A stretch of 64,000 bases of DNA from Yarrowia lipolytica (taxonomy: Eukaryota; Ascomycota; Dipodascomycetes; Dipodascales): the NCBI RefSeq assembly GCF_001761485.1, contig NC_090774.1, forward strand, positions 1,364,001 to 1,428,000, written 5' to 3'. Shown in pieces: positions 48,300-58,100 of the stretch. The notes under the pieces are model-generated. The model saw only the letters and a program-made list of their open reading frames with translations, ran no database searches and had not been told where the DNA came from. Made by a program: the position numbers and the translations under genes. Positions within the stretch are counted from its first letter, which is position 1. Each line of letters starts with the position of its first letter.

Positions 48300-49039
48300 C
48301 TAAGCGTTGATGTGGACAATGGGCTTGGGGGTCAGAACCTCATCTATAAGCTTCTTGAGCACGTCCTTCTCGGCCTTCTCGCCAGCCTTCTTGATCTCGG
48401 CCAGCTCGGACTTGGCGGACTCTTCGGCCTCGGCCTCAGCCTTGGTGTTGCTGCCGCTGTCGGCGTTCTTGGTCTTAGAAAAGTCCTCCTCCTTCTTCTT
48501 CTTGTAGGCCTCAATGTCGGCAGCAGCGTCCGTCTTGGCGTCCTTGAGCTTCTGTGTTCGGTCTGTGTTAGCACATGCACAGGGGGTGTTTGGAGACAGA
48601 ATCGTCTAATTCGGGCGTATACTCACATCCTCGTGCCTTCTGCACAATCTCGTGGGCCTTCTTCTCTGCCTGGAGCAGCTTCTGGATTTCCTTGGAGTTT
48701 TGGGCGGACTGTGTTAGCAGGGTCATGGATCGTGCGGGAGTTGTCAGGTTGGTATGTTGGAGTTTGGTTAGGCGGGGGCGTATTTGGGTCGGTCCCTAAC
48801 GGTATAGCTCCCGAATCAGTTTGTGTACAAGATACAAACTCGGCTCTTGATTCTATCGACAGCTTGTTGCGTCCCGTCTCTCTGGTGTATCGTCGTCATG
48901 TCAACATGCTGGTTCAAACAACGACAACACAACCTCGGGACTTGCAGAGCAATTGGCAGGTGGTCGCTGATGCATTATCTGTAATAGCTCTGCTCTGAGA
49001 CGGTGAAACAATCGCTCTTTTTGCTTTCGTACTCACCAT
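48300..49039 (-). CDS. VMA10: V-type ATPase subunit G (Vma10), two introns, first exon ATG only
   Basis: Peripheral stalk (stator) subunit of the vacuolar proton pump. Three exons: 49037-49039 (just ATG), 48627-48708 and 48300-48562. Intron 1 (48709-49036, 328 nt) and intron 2 (48563-48626, 64 nt) both start GTGAGT and end CTAACACAG; intron 2 splits a Tyr codon (T|AC). The spliced 115-aa protein (114 in Saccharomyces) is MSAQNSKEIQKLL... with the VMA10 stretch EKKAHEIVQKARGY, then a long charged helix and the C-terminal LIDEVLTPKPIVHINA. Only this splice pattern restores the family. An ORF on the opposite strand across it is a shadow. Confidence 0.92.
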
Positions 49040-49300
49040 TTTTGTGTGTGATGCTGACTGGAGTTTTGGAGTCTCGACGTCGACGATGATGCCAGATAAC
49101 AAGCACGGGCAGTTGCGGCAGCCGCAGTTCGAGTCCCTCCCACGCACATTTAATTGGACAAATAATATCTCATCTAAAGTTAAAGTTTATAGTTGACTTA
49201 TTACTTGAACCCTCCAACCACCCCAAGATAGGCTTAGACCTGAAATTTGTTATCGTATGCATGAACTAAAAAGATTCACCATCCAGAAGAAAGAAAAAAA

Positions 49301-49337
<37 letters not shown>

Positions 49338-49349
49338 ACAACACACAGC
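49040..49349. other. Divergent promoter VMA10/BCD1
   Basis: 310 bp. It ends in the CA repeat and an AC-rich leader just before the BCD1 ATG. Confidence 0.6.
49302..49333 (+). repeat. (CA)16 microsatellite in BCD1 leader
   Basis: Uninterrupted CA dinucleotide run of 32 nt, ending 17 bp upstream of the BCD1 start codon. Confidence 0.9.
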
Positions 49350-50381
49350 ATGAGCTGCTCCATCTGTCAGCAGGAGAGCAAATACAGATGCCCAGCATGT
49401 TCGGCGCGCACGTGTTCGCTGGCATGCTCAAAGCAACACAAAGCCTCCGAGAAGTGCTCAGGACTCCCTGATCCCACAAAGTACCTGAACCGAGAGGCTC
49501 TCTTTACAGACACATCTGTTAACAGAGACTACCGGTTTCTCAAGCGGCTGGAGCGAGATATTGTAGTGCGCAAACAGGATGGCGAAAGCATGCCGATTTT
49601 CAAGCGGGCTCGATACAACCAGAACAGAAAAGACGGCAAGGATGGCAGTGTGATGGAGCGAAACGGAGTCAAGATACACAAGGTGGCTCAAGGGATGGGA
49701 CGGCAGAAGCGGAACCATAGCAGATGGGATCCTAACATCAAGCAGTTTTGTTGGACTGTCGAATGGGTGAATGTTGACACTAACGAGACCATGACTGTGG
49801 ACAAGGTAAACCCTGTGCAGTCACTTCTCGAGTGTTTCCAGAAGAGAGGCAGTGAGAAGGGTGGGAATGGTGATAATAAGGGTGAACGGAAGGTCGAGAA
49901 GAACGACACCGAGCAAACAGAGATGAAAGATGAACATTCAAAACAGAAGGATGGCGACAAGAAAGACGAAGAAAAAGAAGTGGTCCCGTTAACACCTAGA
50001 TCATTCTACATGAAGAGAATCAAGTCGAAGAACACATCTCCAATTCTGTTAGATCCCTCAAAGCCTCTGTCTGAAAATCTGAAAGACAAATCTGTCGTGG
50101 AATATCCTACCATCTACTACACCAACGAAGAGATTGTTGCGAGTGACAGCGATAGTGACAGTGACAGTGATTCCGACAACGACAGTGGTTCCGATGATTC
50201 GGACGATTCGGACGATTCAGATGACGACTCTGATGATGACTCTGACTCAGCTCCTGAAGAGGAGAGTGCTCGACAACCAGAGATGCCTGACATTGTCAAA
50301 ACATTGGCCGACTCAGCTGTCAACGACATGGCCGGCCTAGAGGACGCCTTCGAAAAAGCACAAGAGGAAGGAAAGCAATAG
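49350..50381 (+). CDS. BCD1: Box C/D snoRNA biogenesis protein Bcd1 (zf-HIT)
   Basis: Assembly factor for box C/D snoRNPs in the nucleus. The N-terminal zf-HIT finger has C3, C6, C14, C17, C22, C26, H30 and C36. The following block (LNREALFTDTSVNRDYRFLKRLER, RRKIxxVAQGMGRQKRNHSRWDP, FCWTVEW) is the Bcd1 core. The C-terminal third is a highly charged Lys/Glu region followed by a Ser/Asp repeat (about 260-300) likely phosphorylated by casein kinase 2. The ATG at 49350 gives 343 aa; a longer in-frame ATG at 49257 would translate the CA repeat as HTHT and is rejected. Confidence 0.9.
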   Translation: MSCSICQQESKYRCPACSARTCSLACSKQHKASEKCSGLPDPTKYLNREALFTDTSVNRDYRFLKRLERDIVVRKQDGESMPIFKRARYNQNRKDGKDGSVMERNGVKIHKVAQGMGRQKRNHSRWDPNIKQFCWTVEWVNVDTNETMTVDKVNPVQSLLECFQKRGSEKGGNGDNKGERKVEKNDTEQTEMKDEHSKQKDGDKKDEEKEVVPLTPRSFYMKRIKSKNTSPILLDPSKPLSENLKDKSVVEYPTIYYTNEEIVASDSDSDSDSDSDNDSGSDDSDDSDDSDDDSDDDSDSAPEEESARQPEMPDIVKTLADSAVNDMAGLEDAFEKAQEEGKQ

Positions 50382-50432
50382 CATATAATTTATTGTATAT
50401 ATATTTTAGTAGTTTTGGTATGATGTGAACGT

Positions 50433-51212
50433 CTATGCAAGTTTCAGAGTGTGGATAGGTACCTCCGCGGTTTGGCTGTCCAGATCCTCGTACTCGGGGA
50501 TATCGGGGAAATGTGCAATGAGGTCGGCAATGGAGTCATCGTTGAGCAGAGAAATCTGCTTGAAGGACCACTTCTCGCAGATGCCACTGACAAAGGCCAT
50601 TCGAGCTTTGATGTCACACTTGACCACGTTTCGGACAGCTTGTCGGATCTTTCCAACGTTGTCAATGGCCTTTGTGATCATACTGTCAGACTCTCCCTCA
50701 CCCTCTTCAGCCTCCTTGTCCTCGAAAATGTTTGTGATCTCCTTTCGGATCTTTCGAGCCAGTCCAGGGGCCTTTCCGTTTGTGGAGATCATAATCTGCA
50801 AAGGGCCATCTCGGTAGATGGAGCCAAAGTAAAAGTCGCACTTGGCCGGCACATCAGCCACATTTACGGGGATCTTGAGGCTGACGGCTCGTCTCCACAC
50901 CTGGTCTGAAACCTCGGGATCGTCCAGACACGACAGAACAAGGTTGTAGTTGTCCTCGGCAGTCAGATGGTCATCGTTGTACGGAGCCTTGATCCAGATA
51001 AACTCCTTGAGCTCACGTCGGTTCTCGAGCTCGGCGTTTGTGATAGCAGGCGACACCACGACGACTTCCGCGTCAGCATTGAGCAGAGCCAACACCCGTC
51101 CAGAGGCCACTTCTCCGCCTCCAACAACCAGACATCGCTTGCCCCTTGCCTGCCACGCCACAATCAGTGATCCTCCAGGCTGCACCTTTTCAAACTTTTG
51201 TGTCTCCGCCAT
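50433..51212 (-). CDS. MET8: Met8 bifunctional dehydrogenase/ferrochelatase of siroheme synthesis
   Basis: Makes siroheme from precorrin-2 for sulfite reductase. The 259-aa protein has an NAD-binding motif VVGGGEVASGR (29-39), VNVAD (D120, equivalent to Asp141 of Saccharomyces Met8 used for both activities), and CDFYFGSIYRDGPLQIMISTNGKAPGLARKIRKEI, the family core. The Met at 51212 follows CAAACAAG; the ORF extends to 51317 but the extra 35 residues are unlike the family. Only 51 bp separate its stop from the BCD1 stop (convergent). Confidence 0.93.
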   Translation of the reverse strand: MAETQKFEKVQPGGSLIVAWQARGKRCLVVGGGEVASGRVLALLNADAEVVVVSPAITNAELENRRELKEFIWIKAPYNDDHLTAEDNYNLVLSCLDDPEVSDQVWRRAVSLKIPVNVADVPAKCDFYFGSIYRDGPLQIMISTNGKAPGLARKIRKEITNIFEDKEAEEGEGESDSMITKAIDNVGKIRQAVRNVVKCDIKARMAFVSGICEKWSFKQISLLNDDSIADLIAHFPDIPEYEDLDSQTAEVPIHTLKLA

Positions 51213-52618
51213 CTTGTTTGTGTGTGTTGGTGTGCACAAGTAGCCACTGTAGTGTGTAGTGTAGATGTCAGAGCTTGATCTGATCTCGACAGTCATATGG
51301 AGATAGTGTATCTGCATGCATCACGACTGAACTTTGAATATTGTATTAGATCACGTGCCTGCGAGATTACGTACACAACACAATTGCAGCTGGAACTGAA
51401 CCGACCAAACAAGCCCATGTACAAGCACTGTACCTACAGGCATCGTACCGATTATACGACGCCAATGAGTCGATTTGAAAATGCTCAAAAGTGGCTTGAG
51501 CCGAGGTCGGCAGTCACATTTAGAGTCCCTTCAAAAGGCCCTTGAACCGAAACCACAAGGTGGGCGTGCCCGAGTCACAAAGCATCCGTACAATCCACAG
51601 TAATCATTTCGAGCAGCATAGCATTGCACCATAGTTGCTCTTGTTTGTTCGGGTGCGCGAGCGATGCATCTTTCTGTCATCCTTCATAATACTACAACGA
51701 TGTACAGTCACTGCAGTGCTGAGGATGTGTGTTCGAATACGCAAACACGTTTGGAGCTACAGTATCAACTTCTAGACTGATTGAAGACAATGACAGGAAC
51801 ATTACTTGTACAAGTATACGTGACATTGTCATTGTGCTTCTGATCACCTTTTTGAGGTCTATGGCAGCTTTATCACTACCGCAAGACACTCTAGTTCTCA
51901 CGATATCAATACCATCCATATGGGTATGTATGTACCGTTCTACAGCTCCCTACAACTCCGCCATCTCCGCCCCTCACCCTCAACCGAAAGCCCTATGTGG
52001 CAACACCCACATGGGTCTCGCATATGCCACCGATAAGCCACTTCCCTGCCTCCACTAGCGTGGTGGTAGATGTCCCGTAACCTTGACACATGGAAAATGA
52101 TGCAAAATCACGCCTTATCCAAACCTTGAACGTATGTCGATCCAAAAGCCACAGGAAACTGGGGTAAGTGGAGGAGTGAGAGTGGTTATGGGCGATTGGT
52201 GGGGATGGTCATTTCAGCGATTCAAGGTGTTTGGGTCTTTCACACATCTGGCCCATTGAAAATTACCCCACTGGCCTTTACAGACGTATGTCCATGCACT
52301 CCTCCACCATGACAACTATTTCGCCGCATCAACAGAGTTGCACAACTCTGGCCCCAGTGTGTGGCTTGAAGAAATACGAAAGTGTGGAGAATCAGCACTG
52401 ATCTCCGCCATTTCCGCGGCTGAAGAAGCGTGCGAATGCGGAGATTGAAATACAACTTTCAGTCAGTATATATACAGACGCGTCTCCGCCAATTCAAACA
52501 CATATCACCCTCTACCACTCCGATCGGTTACATTTGGCTTGCGCATCACGTGCCAGATCATCCAACCCATCCTTCTGGAAACCCACGACTCGTTATTTAC
52601 ACGTTTTCCACAACCAAA
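51213..52618. other. Divergent interval MET8 / monooxygenase 1
   Basis: 1.4 kb with CACGTG near 51353 and 52546, the 14-bp palindrome at 51803, and TATATATACAG about 150 bp upstream of the monooxygenase ATG. No gene supported. Confidence 0.55.
51803..51816. repeat. 14-bp palindrome TACTTGTACAAGTA (second copy)
   Basis: Same perfect palindrome as at 38690-38703. Confidence 0.7.
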
Positions 52619-54511
52619 ATGCCTACTGGACAGGAGCTCTACGACTCGCTGCCAAATCTGCACTTCCCCGATGAGCCCAACACCGCTGCAGAGGAGATTC
52701 TCAAGCGAGACTTTGCTGGTCACCGAAAGGTGAGAGCGGTGGTAGTCGGAGGAGGCCTTGCAGGAATCACCCTGGGAACCATTCTGCCCCGAAAGCTCGA
52801 CAACCTGGATCTTGTCATCTACGAGCGATGGCCTGAGACTGGAGGTGTGTGGCACCGAAACACCTACCCCGGAGTCAAGTGTGACATTCCATCTCACAAT
52901 TACCAGCTTTCCTTTGATCCAAAGACCGACTGGAGTGCCACCTATGCCCCCGGTCAGGAGATCAAGAGTTACTGGCAGGGCATTGAGAAGAAGTACGGCG
53001 TCGACAAGCTGATCAAGACCAACCACGACATCCAGAGTGCCGACTGGGACGCTGAGAAGGGCAAGTGGATTTTCAAGATCAAGGATCTCAACACCAACAC
53101 CGAGTTCACCGACGAGGCCGAGTTCTTCATCCAGGCAACCGGTATTCTCAACAACGCACGGTACCCTCCTTACCAGCCTGGCTTTGACGATTTCCAGGGT
53201 CCCAAGTTCCACCCTTCTCAGTGGCCCAAGGACCTATCTCTCAAGGGCAAGCGGGTCGCGTTGATTGGTAACGGTGCTTCAGGTGTCCAGATTCTTCCCC
53301 AGCTGCTTGCCCAGGGTGTCTCTCACGTTGACCACTACGCCAAGCGAGGAACCTGGATCTCTCAGCACGTTTTCGGAAAGCACCTTCCTCCCCACCGAGA
53401 GTACTCTCCCGAAGAGATTGCAGAGCTGCGAAACACGGAAAAGTACCACAAGTTCCGTAAGGACCTCGAGACTCGAGGCCAGGGAAACATTGCCTCCGAC
53501 GTCTACGGATCTGAGCAGAACCGACAGCAGCTCAATGCCTTTCTGCTGCTCATGTACGAGCGGCTTGGCGGTGATGAGGAACTCTTCAAGAAGGTTGTTC
53601 CCGACTATGCTCCCGGATCTCGACGATTTCTGCCTGCTCCCGGCTACCTGGAGGCTCTGACTGACCCTCGAGTTTCATACCATCTGGGAACCGTCAAGTC
53701 GTTCACCAAGACTGGTGTTGTTGGTGCCGACGACGTTGAGCGACCTACAGATATCATTGTGGCCTCCACCGGATACACCCGAGCCAACGGAGAGTCGCAT
53801 GCCCCCAACTTTGAGGTCACTGGTCTCGATGGTACCAATCTCAAGGAGCACTTTTCTGGAGCTGGCTCCAAGCTCGGATACACCAACAACTACTACGGAA
53901 TCACTTCGCCCCATTTTCCCAACTACTTTTACGTGCTGGCTCAGAACTCCTATCTGTTCTGCGGCCCTGCTCCTATCGCCGCCGAGCTGTGGTCCACCTA
54001 CATCTCCAAGGTGATCCGAAAGGTGCAGCTGGAAAACATCAAGTCACTGGTTGTGTCCGAGAAGGCTGCGCTTGGTTTCTCTCGAGTAGTCACCGAGCTA
54101 TCCAAGGCCTCGTCTACTTCTCGAGGTATCGATGGCTTCTTCGTCGAGAAAACCAAGGATGGAGAATACAGAATTGCCCTTGCCTGGCCAGGAACTATCA
54201 CCCATGCCGTAACTCTGCTGCGAGAGCCTCGATGGGAGGATTATGAGTACGAATACCTGGACAACGACAACCCCTTCTCCTTCTTTGGAAACGGACACAC
54301 CTTCCTGGACTTTGCCCCCAAGGGAGACAAGACCTTCTTCGTGCAGACCGGTGTGCCTCCCAAGCTCCTCCACGAGGAGTATCTGACTATCCCTCGAGAC
54401 CATGTTGCCGAAGGATACGAATATGATGGAACCGGTGACTTCCTCAAGAACCACCATGTGGGACTAGATGACGACGAAGACGCCGAGCAGGCCAAGGAGG
54501 TCAATCTCTAA
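52619..54511 (+). CDS. Baeyer-Villiger-type flavin monooxygenase 1
   Basis: FAD- and NADPH-dependent oxygenase inserting an oxygen next to a carbonyl group. The 630-aa protein has an N-terminal FAD Rossmann motif GGGLAG (44-49), the family fingerprint FxGxxxHxxxW (FQGPKFHPSQW, 192-202) and the NADPH-site GNGASG (217-222). YPGVKCDIPSHNYQLSFDPKTDWS is characteristic of the fungal group. The longest ORF starts at 52430, but the ATG at 52619 (CCAAAATG) begins right before the domain and is preferred. Substrate unknown. Tandem paralogue of the gene at 56118. Confidence 0.88.
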   Translation: MPTGQELYDSLPNLHFPDEPNTAAEEILKRDFAGHRKVRAVVVGGGLAGITLGTILPRKLDNLDLVIYERWPETGGVWHRNTYPGVKCDIPSHNYQLSFDPKTDWSATYAPGQEIKSYWQGIEKKYGVDKLIKTNHDIQSADWDAEKGKWIFKIKDLNTNTEFTDEAEFFIQATGILNNARYPPYQPGFDDFQGPKFHPSQWPKDLSLKGKRVALIGNGASGVQILPQLLAQGVSHVDHYAKRGTWISQHVFGKHLPPHREYSPEEIAELRNTEKYHKFRKDLETRGQGNIASDVYGSEQNRQQLNAFLLLMYERLGGDEELFKKVVPDYAPGSRRFLPAPGYLEALTDPRVSYHLGTVKSFTKTGVVGADDVERPTDIIVASTGYTRANGESHAPNFEVTGLDGTNLKEHFSGAGSKLGYTNNYYGITSPHFPNYFYVLAQNSYLFCGPAPIAAELWSTYISKVIRKVQLENIKSLVVSEKAALGFSRVVTELSKASSTSRGIDGFFVEKTKDGEYRIALAWPGTITHAVTLLREPRWEDYEYEYLDNDNPFSFFGNGHTFLDFAPKGDKTFFVQTGVPPKLLHEEYLTIPRDHVAEGYEYDGTGDFLKNHHVGLDDDEDAEQAKEVNL

Positions 54512-56117
54512 ACGCAGGTTTGACAATAATTTATGTATTGAAAAGGGTATTTGTTTATTAATCGAGAGTATATACGATACTGTGGGTGCTGCAAGTAATT
54601 GTACTCGTAATCAACACCTTGTAGTTCTGTTCTACTTGTACTGTACAATATTGGTAGAACAGCAAATGGAAGATACTACACCCTCATAACAAGACGTGGA
54701 GGGACAATTGATGGAGCGTGTCCTTTGCTGTTGATTTCGAGCTATTTTGACAAACTTCGAAGAGACAATTTCGCTCAACTAATCCCCACCCTGCAGTTAA
54801 GTAAACTCTTGTTGAACATTCTGAGACACGGTCTCTGTCGAAAAGTTGCAAGCAAGCACAGTGTGGGCAACTGTAACAACACACGCCAATCTCTACCCTT
54901 CCATCTGCGTGGCGGTGCTGCGGCTATCGAATAAACCTCTGCTTATCTTTTTTTTCTATCAGGGTAACGTCGCATCTCTCGTCTATTGGGGCCAAAAGGA
55001 AATAGAACAAATCTAGTGTGGCTGAAGATTTGAGGGGGGATAGAGCTGACTCACGTGGCGTAGACAGCCACCAGGGGTGAGACTGGGTGGATGAGACTGG
55101 GTGGATACGGTTGAAAACGAAAAAAGAATGAGGGCAAACAACCAGACCCTCATCTCCGATTATGTTGGACCACATGCATATCTGTAGAGGTCAGAGAGAA
55201 GAAAAAAAAAACAGCCGATGACTCAAATGACTCAACACTTTGCACCCAACTTTTTCAGCAGCGCTGCAGTTCAGGAACGCTTAGAGTTGGCAACAGTGTG
55301 GCAAAGATAACAAGCCACCGTGGCTGAGGTGGGCTGTCAGAGAGAGGGTGGTGGTAGTTTTGACATTGGCAATCACATAGACCATTTTGTTATTAGTGTG
55401 ATTTAATTGTTGTGTTGGCTGTGGGTCCGTAGCTGTGGCATTATGCGATCTTGGGGTTTTCGTACGTGCATACTCGACATTCAAGTATCGTGCTCCAGTT
55501 GCTTGTTGTCAACTCCGTTTTTCTTTTCTTGCCCTCTTCCGTTTTTTGTTTCTCAACTGTGATTCTTTTTGTCTGTTGGCCGGTTATCGTCTCGTCCGAT
55601 CCAATTATATATTCCCTAAAGAAACGAAAGCAACTCTGGCTTGAAGCACTATTTACGGCGGTGTCGAATTCAAGCCACAGTTTCTAATCACCCTAGCCCC
55701 GAGGGTACCCTCATGCCACCCTCATACCACGCTCCCGAGAACGCCACAGTAGGCGGATTTGGCGGTCCCAAACTCCTTCTCTCCTGCTGCTGTTTCGGAT
55801 GTGTGGCTTTCTGTATGAGCCAATTTAATGCCCAACTGGTGCTCAAGATGGACATGGTCTGCAGCTCTCATGTGTCTTATACTTTGAATGGGTAATATAA
55901 TTGGAGAGGGTGACCGCGAGGCTCCGGCCCTAAGCGTGTCTTTTGACGTCTACCACCTGGTTATCACCTCACCCACCCTGTCCCGGTGACCTCCCCTCCA
56001 ACTGTCTGACACTCCACCAGAAATCAGAACCCCCGCGTCTCAGATCTAGACCGAACCACACACTAGCAGGGGCACAAGACACCTACCAGCATCCACTGCT
56101 ATCCAGTCGCACCACTA
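54512..56117. other. Interval between the two monooxygenases
   Basis: 1.6 kb. I looked for a third partial monooxygenase copy and saw none; only short ORFs and AT-rich DNA. CACGTG near 55054. Confidence 0.5.
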
Positions 56118-58100
56118 ATGACTATCTCCAAGCCTCCATCGCCAAACAACCTCGACAATGCCGGAATCACCTCCTCCAGCCAGGCCGGTAGGGGACATAC
56201 CAACGTGACCGGCGTGGACAAAGAAGCCCTCTGGAACGAGTTTGACTTTCTCAAAAACCTCGAGCCTCCAAGTGAATGGGCCGAAACCATTCTCAACCGA
56301 GAGTACCACGGCCGACGGCCCGTCAAGGTGGTCATTTCGGGCGCTGGGCTGTCTGGAATCACCACCGGTATCCTCATCAACGGCAAAGTGGACGATGTCG
56401 ATCTGACCATCCTGGAGCGAAACGAAGAGGCCGGAGGAGTGTGGTTCAAGAACACTTACCCGGGCGTGCGATGCGATGTTCCCTCCCACTCGTACCAACT
56501 CTCCTTCGACCCCAAAACAGACTGGAAGAGCGTCTATGCCTACGGAGAAGACATCAAAAAGTACTGGCAGAGTCGAGCTGAAAAGTACGGCATCTCAGAT
56601 AAGATCAAAACCCAACAGAACATCCTCGAAGCTAAATGGGACCAGGAGGACGGCCAATGGCACATTCTGGTAGAAGATCTCACCAAACCCCATCAGGATC
56701 AGTACACAGTCAAGGCCGACTTCTTCATCTCGTCCTCAGGAACCCTCAACCAGCCCAGATACCCTCCCACACAGCCCGGATACGACAAGTTCAAGGGCGA
56801 AAAGTTCCACCCAGTCAATTGGCCCAAGGGACTTTCTCTTGAGGGCAAACGGGTGGCTTTGATCGGAAATGGAGCCACTGGTGTACAGCTCCTCCCCCAG
56901 ATCGCACTCCAGGCTGCTCATGTTGATCACTACACCAAACGAGGTGTTTGGATCGGCCATTCTCTATATGGATCTCGAGTTCCTGGATACGTGGATTACA
57001 CGCAGGAAGAGATTGACGAGATTCAACAGTCTTCCGAGTACCACAAGTTCCGAAAACAGCTGGACGAGGCTCTTTTGGGTAACTACGGCGGCTCCTTCTT
57101 TGGAACAGAATCCTATAAGGGCCTCATAAAGGAGCTACTGGCAATCATGTTTATTCGAGTGGGTAAGGACCTGGAGCTGTTCAAGAAGGTGGTACCTAAT
57201 TACCCCCCTGGAGCCCGACGTCTTCTTCCTGCTCCCGGATATCTCGAGGCTCTGACTCGAGAAAATGTTTCTTATCATCTTGGAGACATTCAGGAGTTTA
57301 CTGAAAAGGGTATCATTGGTCCTGATGGCGTAGAACGAGAAGTTGATGTCATTATTGCCTCTACTGGCTATGTTCGAGATGATGGAGCTGGAGTGACCCC
57401 CAACTACGAAATCTACGGCCAGGAAGGATACACTCTTCGCCAGCATTTCAACCCTCCCGAATCCAAGCTTGGATATTCCGCGTGCTACCTTGGACTGGCA
57501 GCTCCTCACTTTCCCAACTTCTTCTACACACTGTCCGTCAACTCTTACATTTACTGTGGAACAGCTCCGTTTGGAGTCGAGTTGCAGGCCACATACATCG
57601 CCAAGGCTATTCGAAAGGCCCAGCTGGAAGACATCAAGTCGCTTGTTCCCTCGGTGCGAGCCTCTGTGCTCTTCAACCGACGAATCAATGAGTTCTCCAA
57701 GACGTCATGTGTGTGTCGAGGCATTGATGGATACTACACTGAGCGAGACACTGAGGGCAATGTGCGTCTCAAGGGTTCTTGGCCCGGAACCATGACCCAT
57801 GCTCTGAGTATGCTGCGAGAGCCTCGATGGGAAGATTACGACTACGAGTACCTCAATCCTGATGATCCCTTCTCGTACTTTGGATCTGGAAAGACGTGGA
57901 TTGATGACCATGATGGAGACAAGACTTTCTACCTCACCGAGCCCGGTAAGGTGTCTGTTCGTAACGTCCATGAGGGCTGGGTGTCATTGTCTCGGCATCA
58001 TGCCCCCAACTGTTCTCACAATGCTGACGAACATATTGAAGATGGACCCAAGGCCAATGGGCATGTTAATGGTCTCAAATCGAAGGTTAATGGGGTCTAG
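56118..58100 (+). CDS. Baeyer-Villiger-type flavin monooxygenase 2
   Basis: Paralogue of monooxygenase 1 in the same orientation. The 660-aa protein has FAD motif GAGLSG (75-80), fingerprint FKGEKFHPVNW (225-235) and GNGATG (250-255), and a 30-residue longer polar N-terminus. Large blocks are near-identical to monooxygenase 1 (NTYPGV-CD-PSH-YQLSFDPKTDW; RVALIGNGA-GVQ-LPQ). The C-terminus extends past the shared end with a His/Asn-rich tail. No membrane segment or signal peptide. Substrate unknown; lipid or steroid ketones are plausible for this group. Confidence 0.88.
   Translation: MTISKPPSPNNLDNAGITSSSQAGRGHTNVTGVDKEALWNEFDFLKNLEPPSEWAETILNREYHGRRPVKVVISGAGLSGITTGILINGKVDDVDLTILERNEEAGGVWFKNTYPGVRCDVPSHSYQLSFDPKTDWKSVYAYGEDIKKYWQSRAEKYGISDKIKTQQNILEAKWDQEDGQWHILVEDLTKPHQDQYTVKADFFISSSGTLNQPRYPPTQPGYDKFKGEKFHPVNWPKGLSLEGKRVALIGNGATGVQLLPQIALQAAHVDHYTKRGVWIGHSLYGSRVPGYVDYTQEEIDEIQQSSEYHKFRKQLDEALLGNYGGSFFGTESYKGLIKELLAIMFIRVGKDLELFKKVVPNYPPGARRLLPAPGYLEALTRENVSYHLGDIQEFTEKGIIGPDGVEREVDVIIASTGYVRDDGAGVTPNYEIYGQEGYTLRQHFNPPESKLGYSACYLGLAAPHFPNFFYTLSVNSYIYCGTAPFGVELQATYIAKAIRKAQLEDIKSLVPSVRASVLFNRRINEFSKTSCVCRGIDGYYTERDTEGNVRLKGSWPGTMTHALSMLREPRWEDYDYEYLNPDDPFSYFGSGKTWIDDHDGDKTFYLTEPGKVSVRNVHEGWVSLSRHHAPNCSHNADEHIEDGPKANGHVNGLKSKVNGV

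Noticed and set aside
48312-48998. 228-codon plus-strand ORF
   Set aside because: Covers VMA10 exons and introns in the opposite strand; Leu/Gly-rich and without motif.
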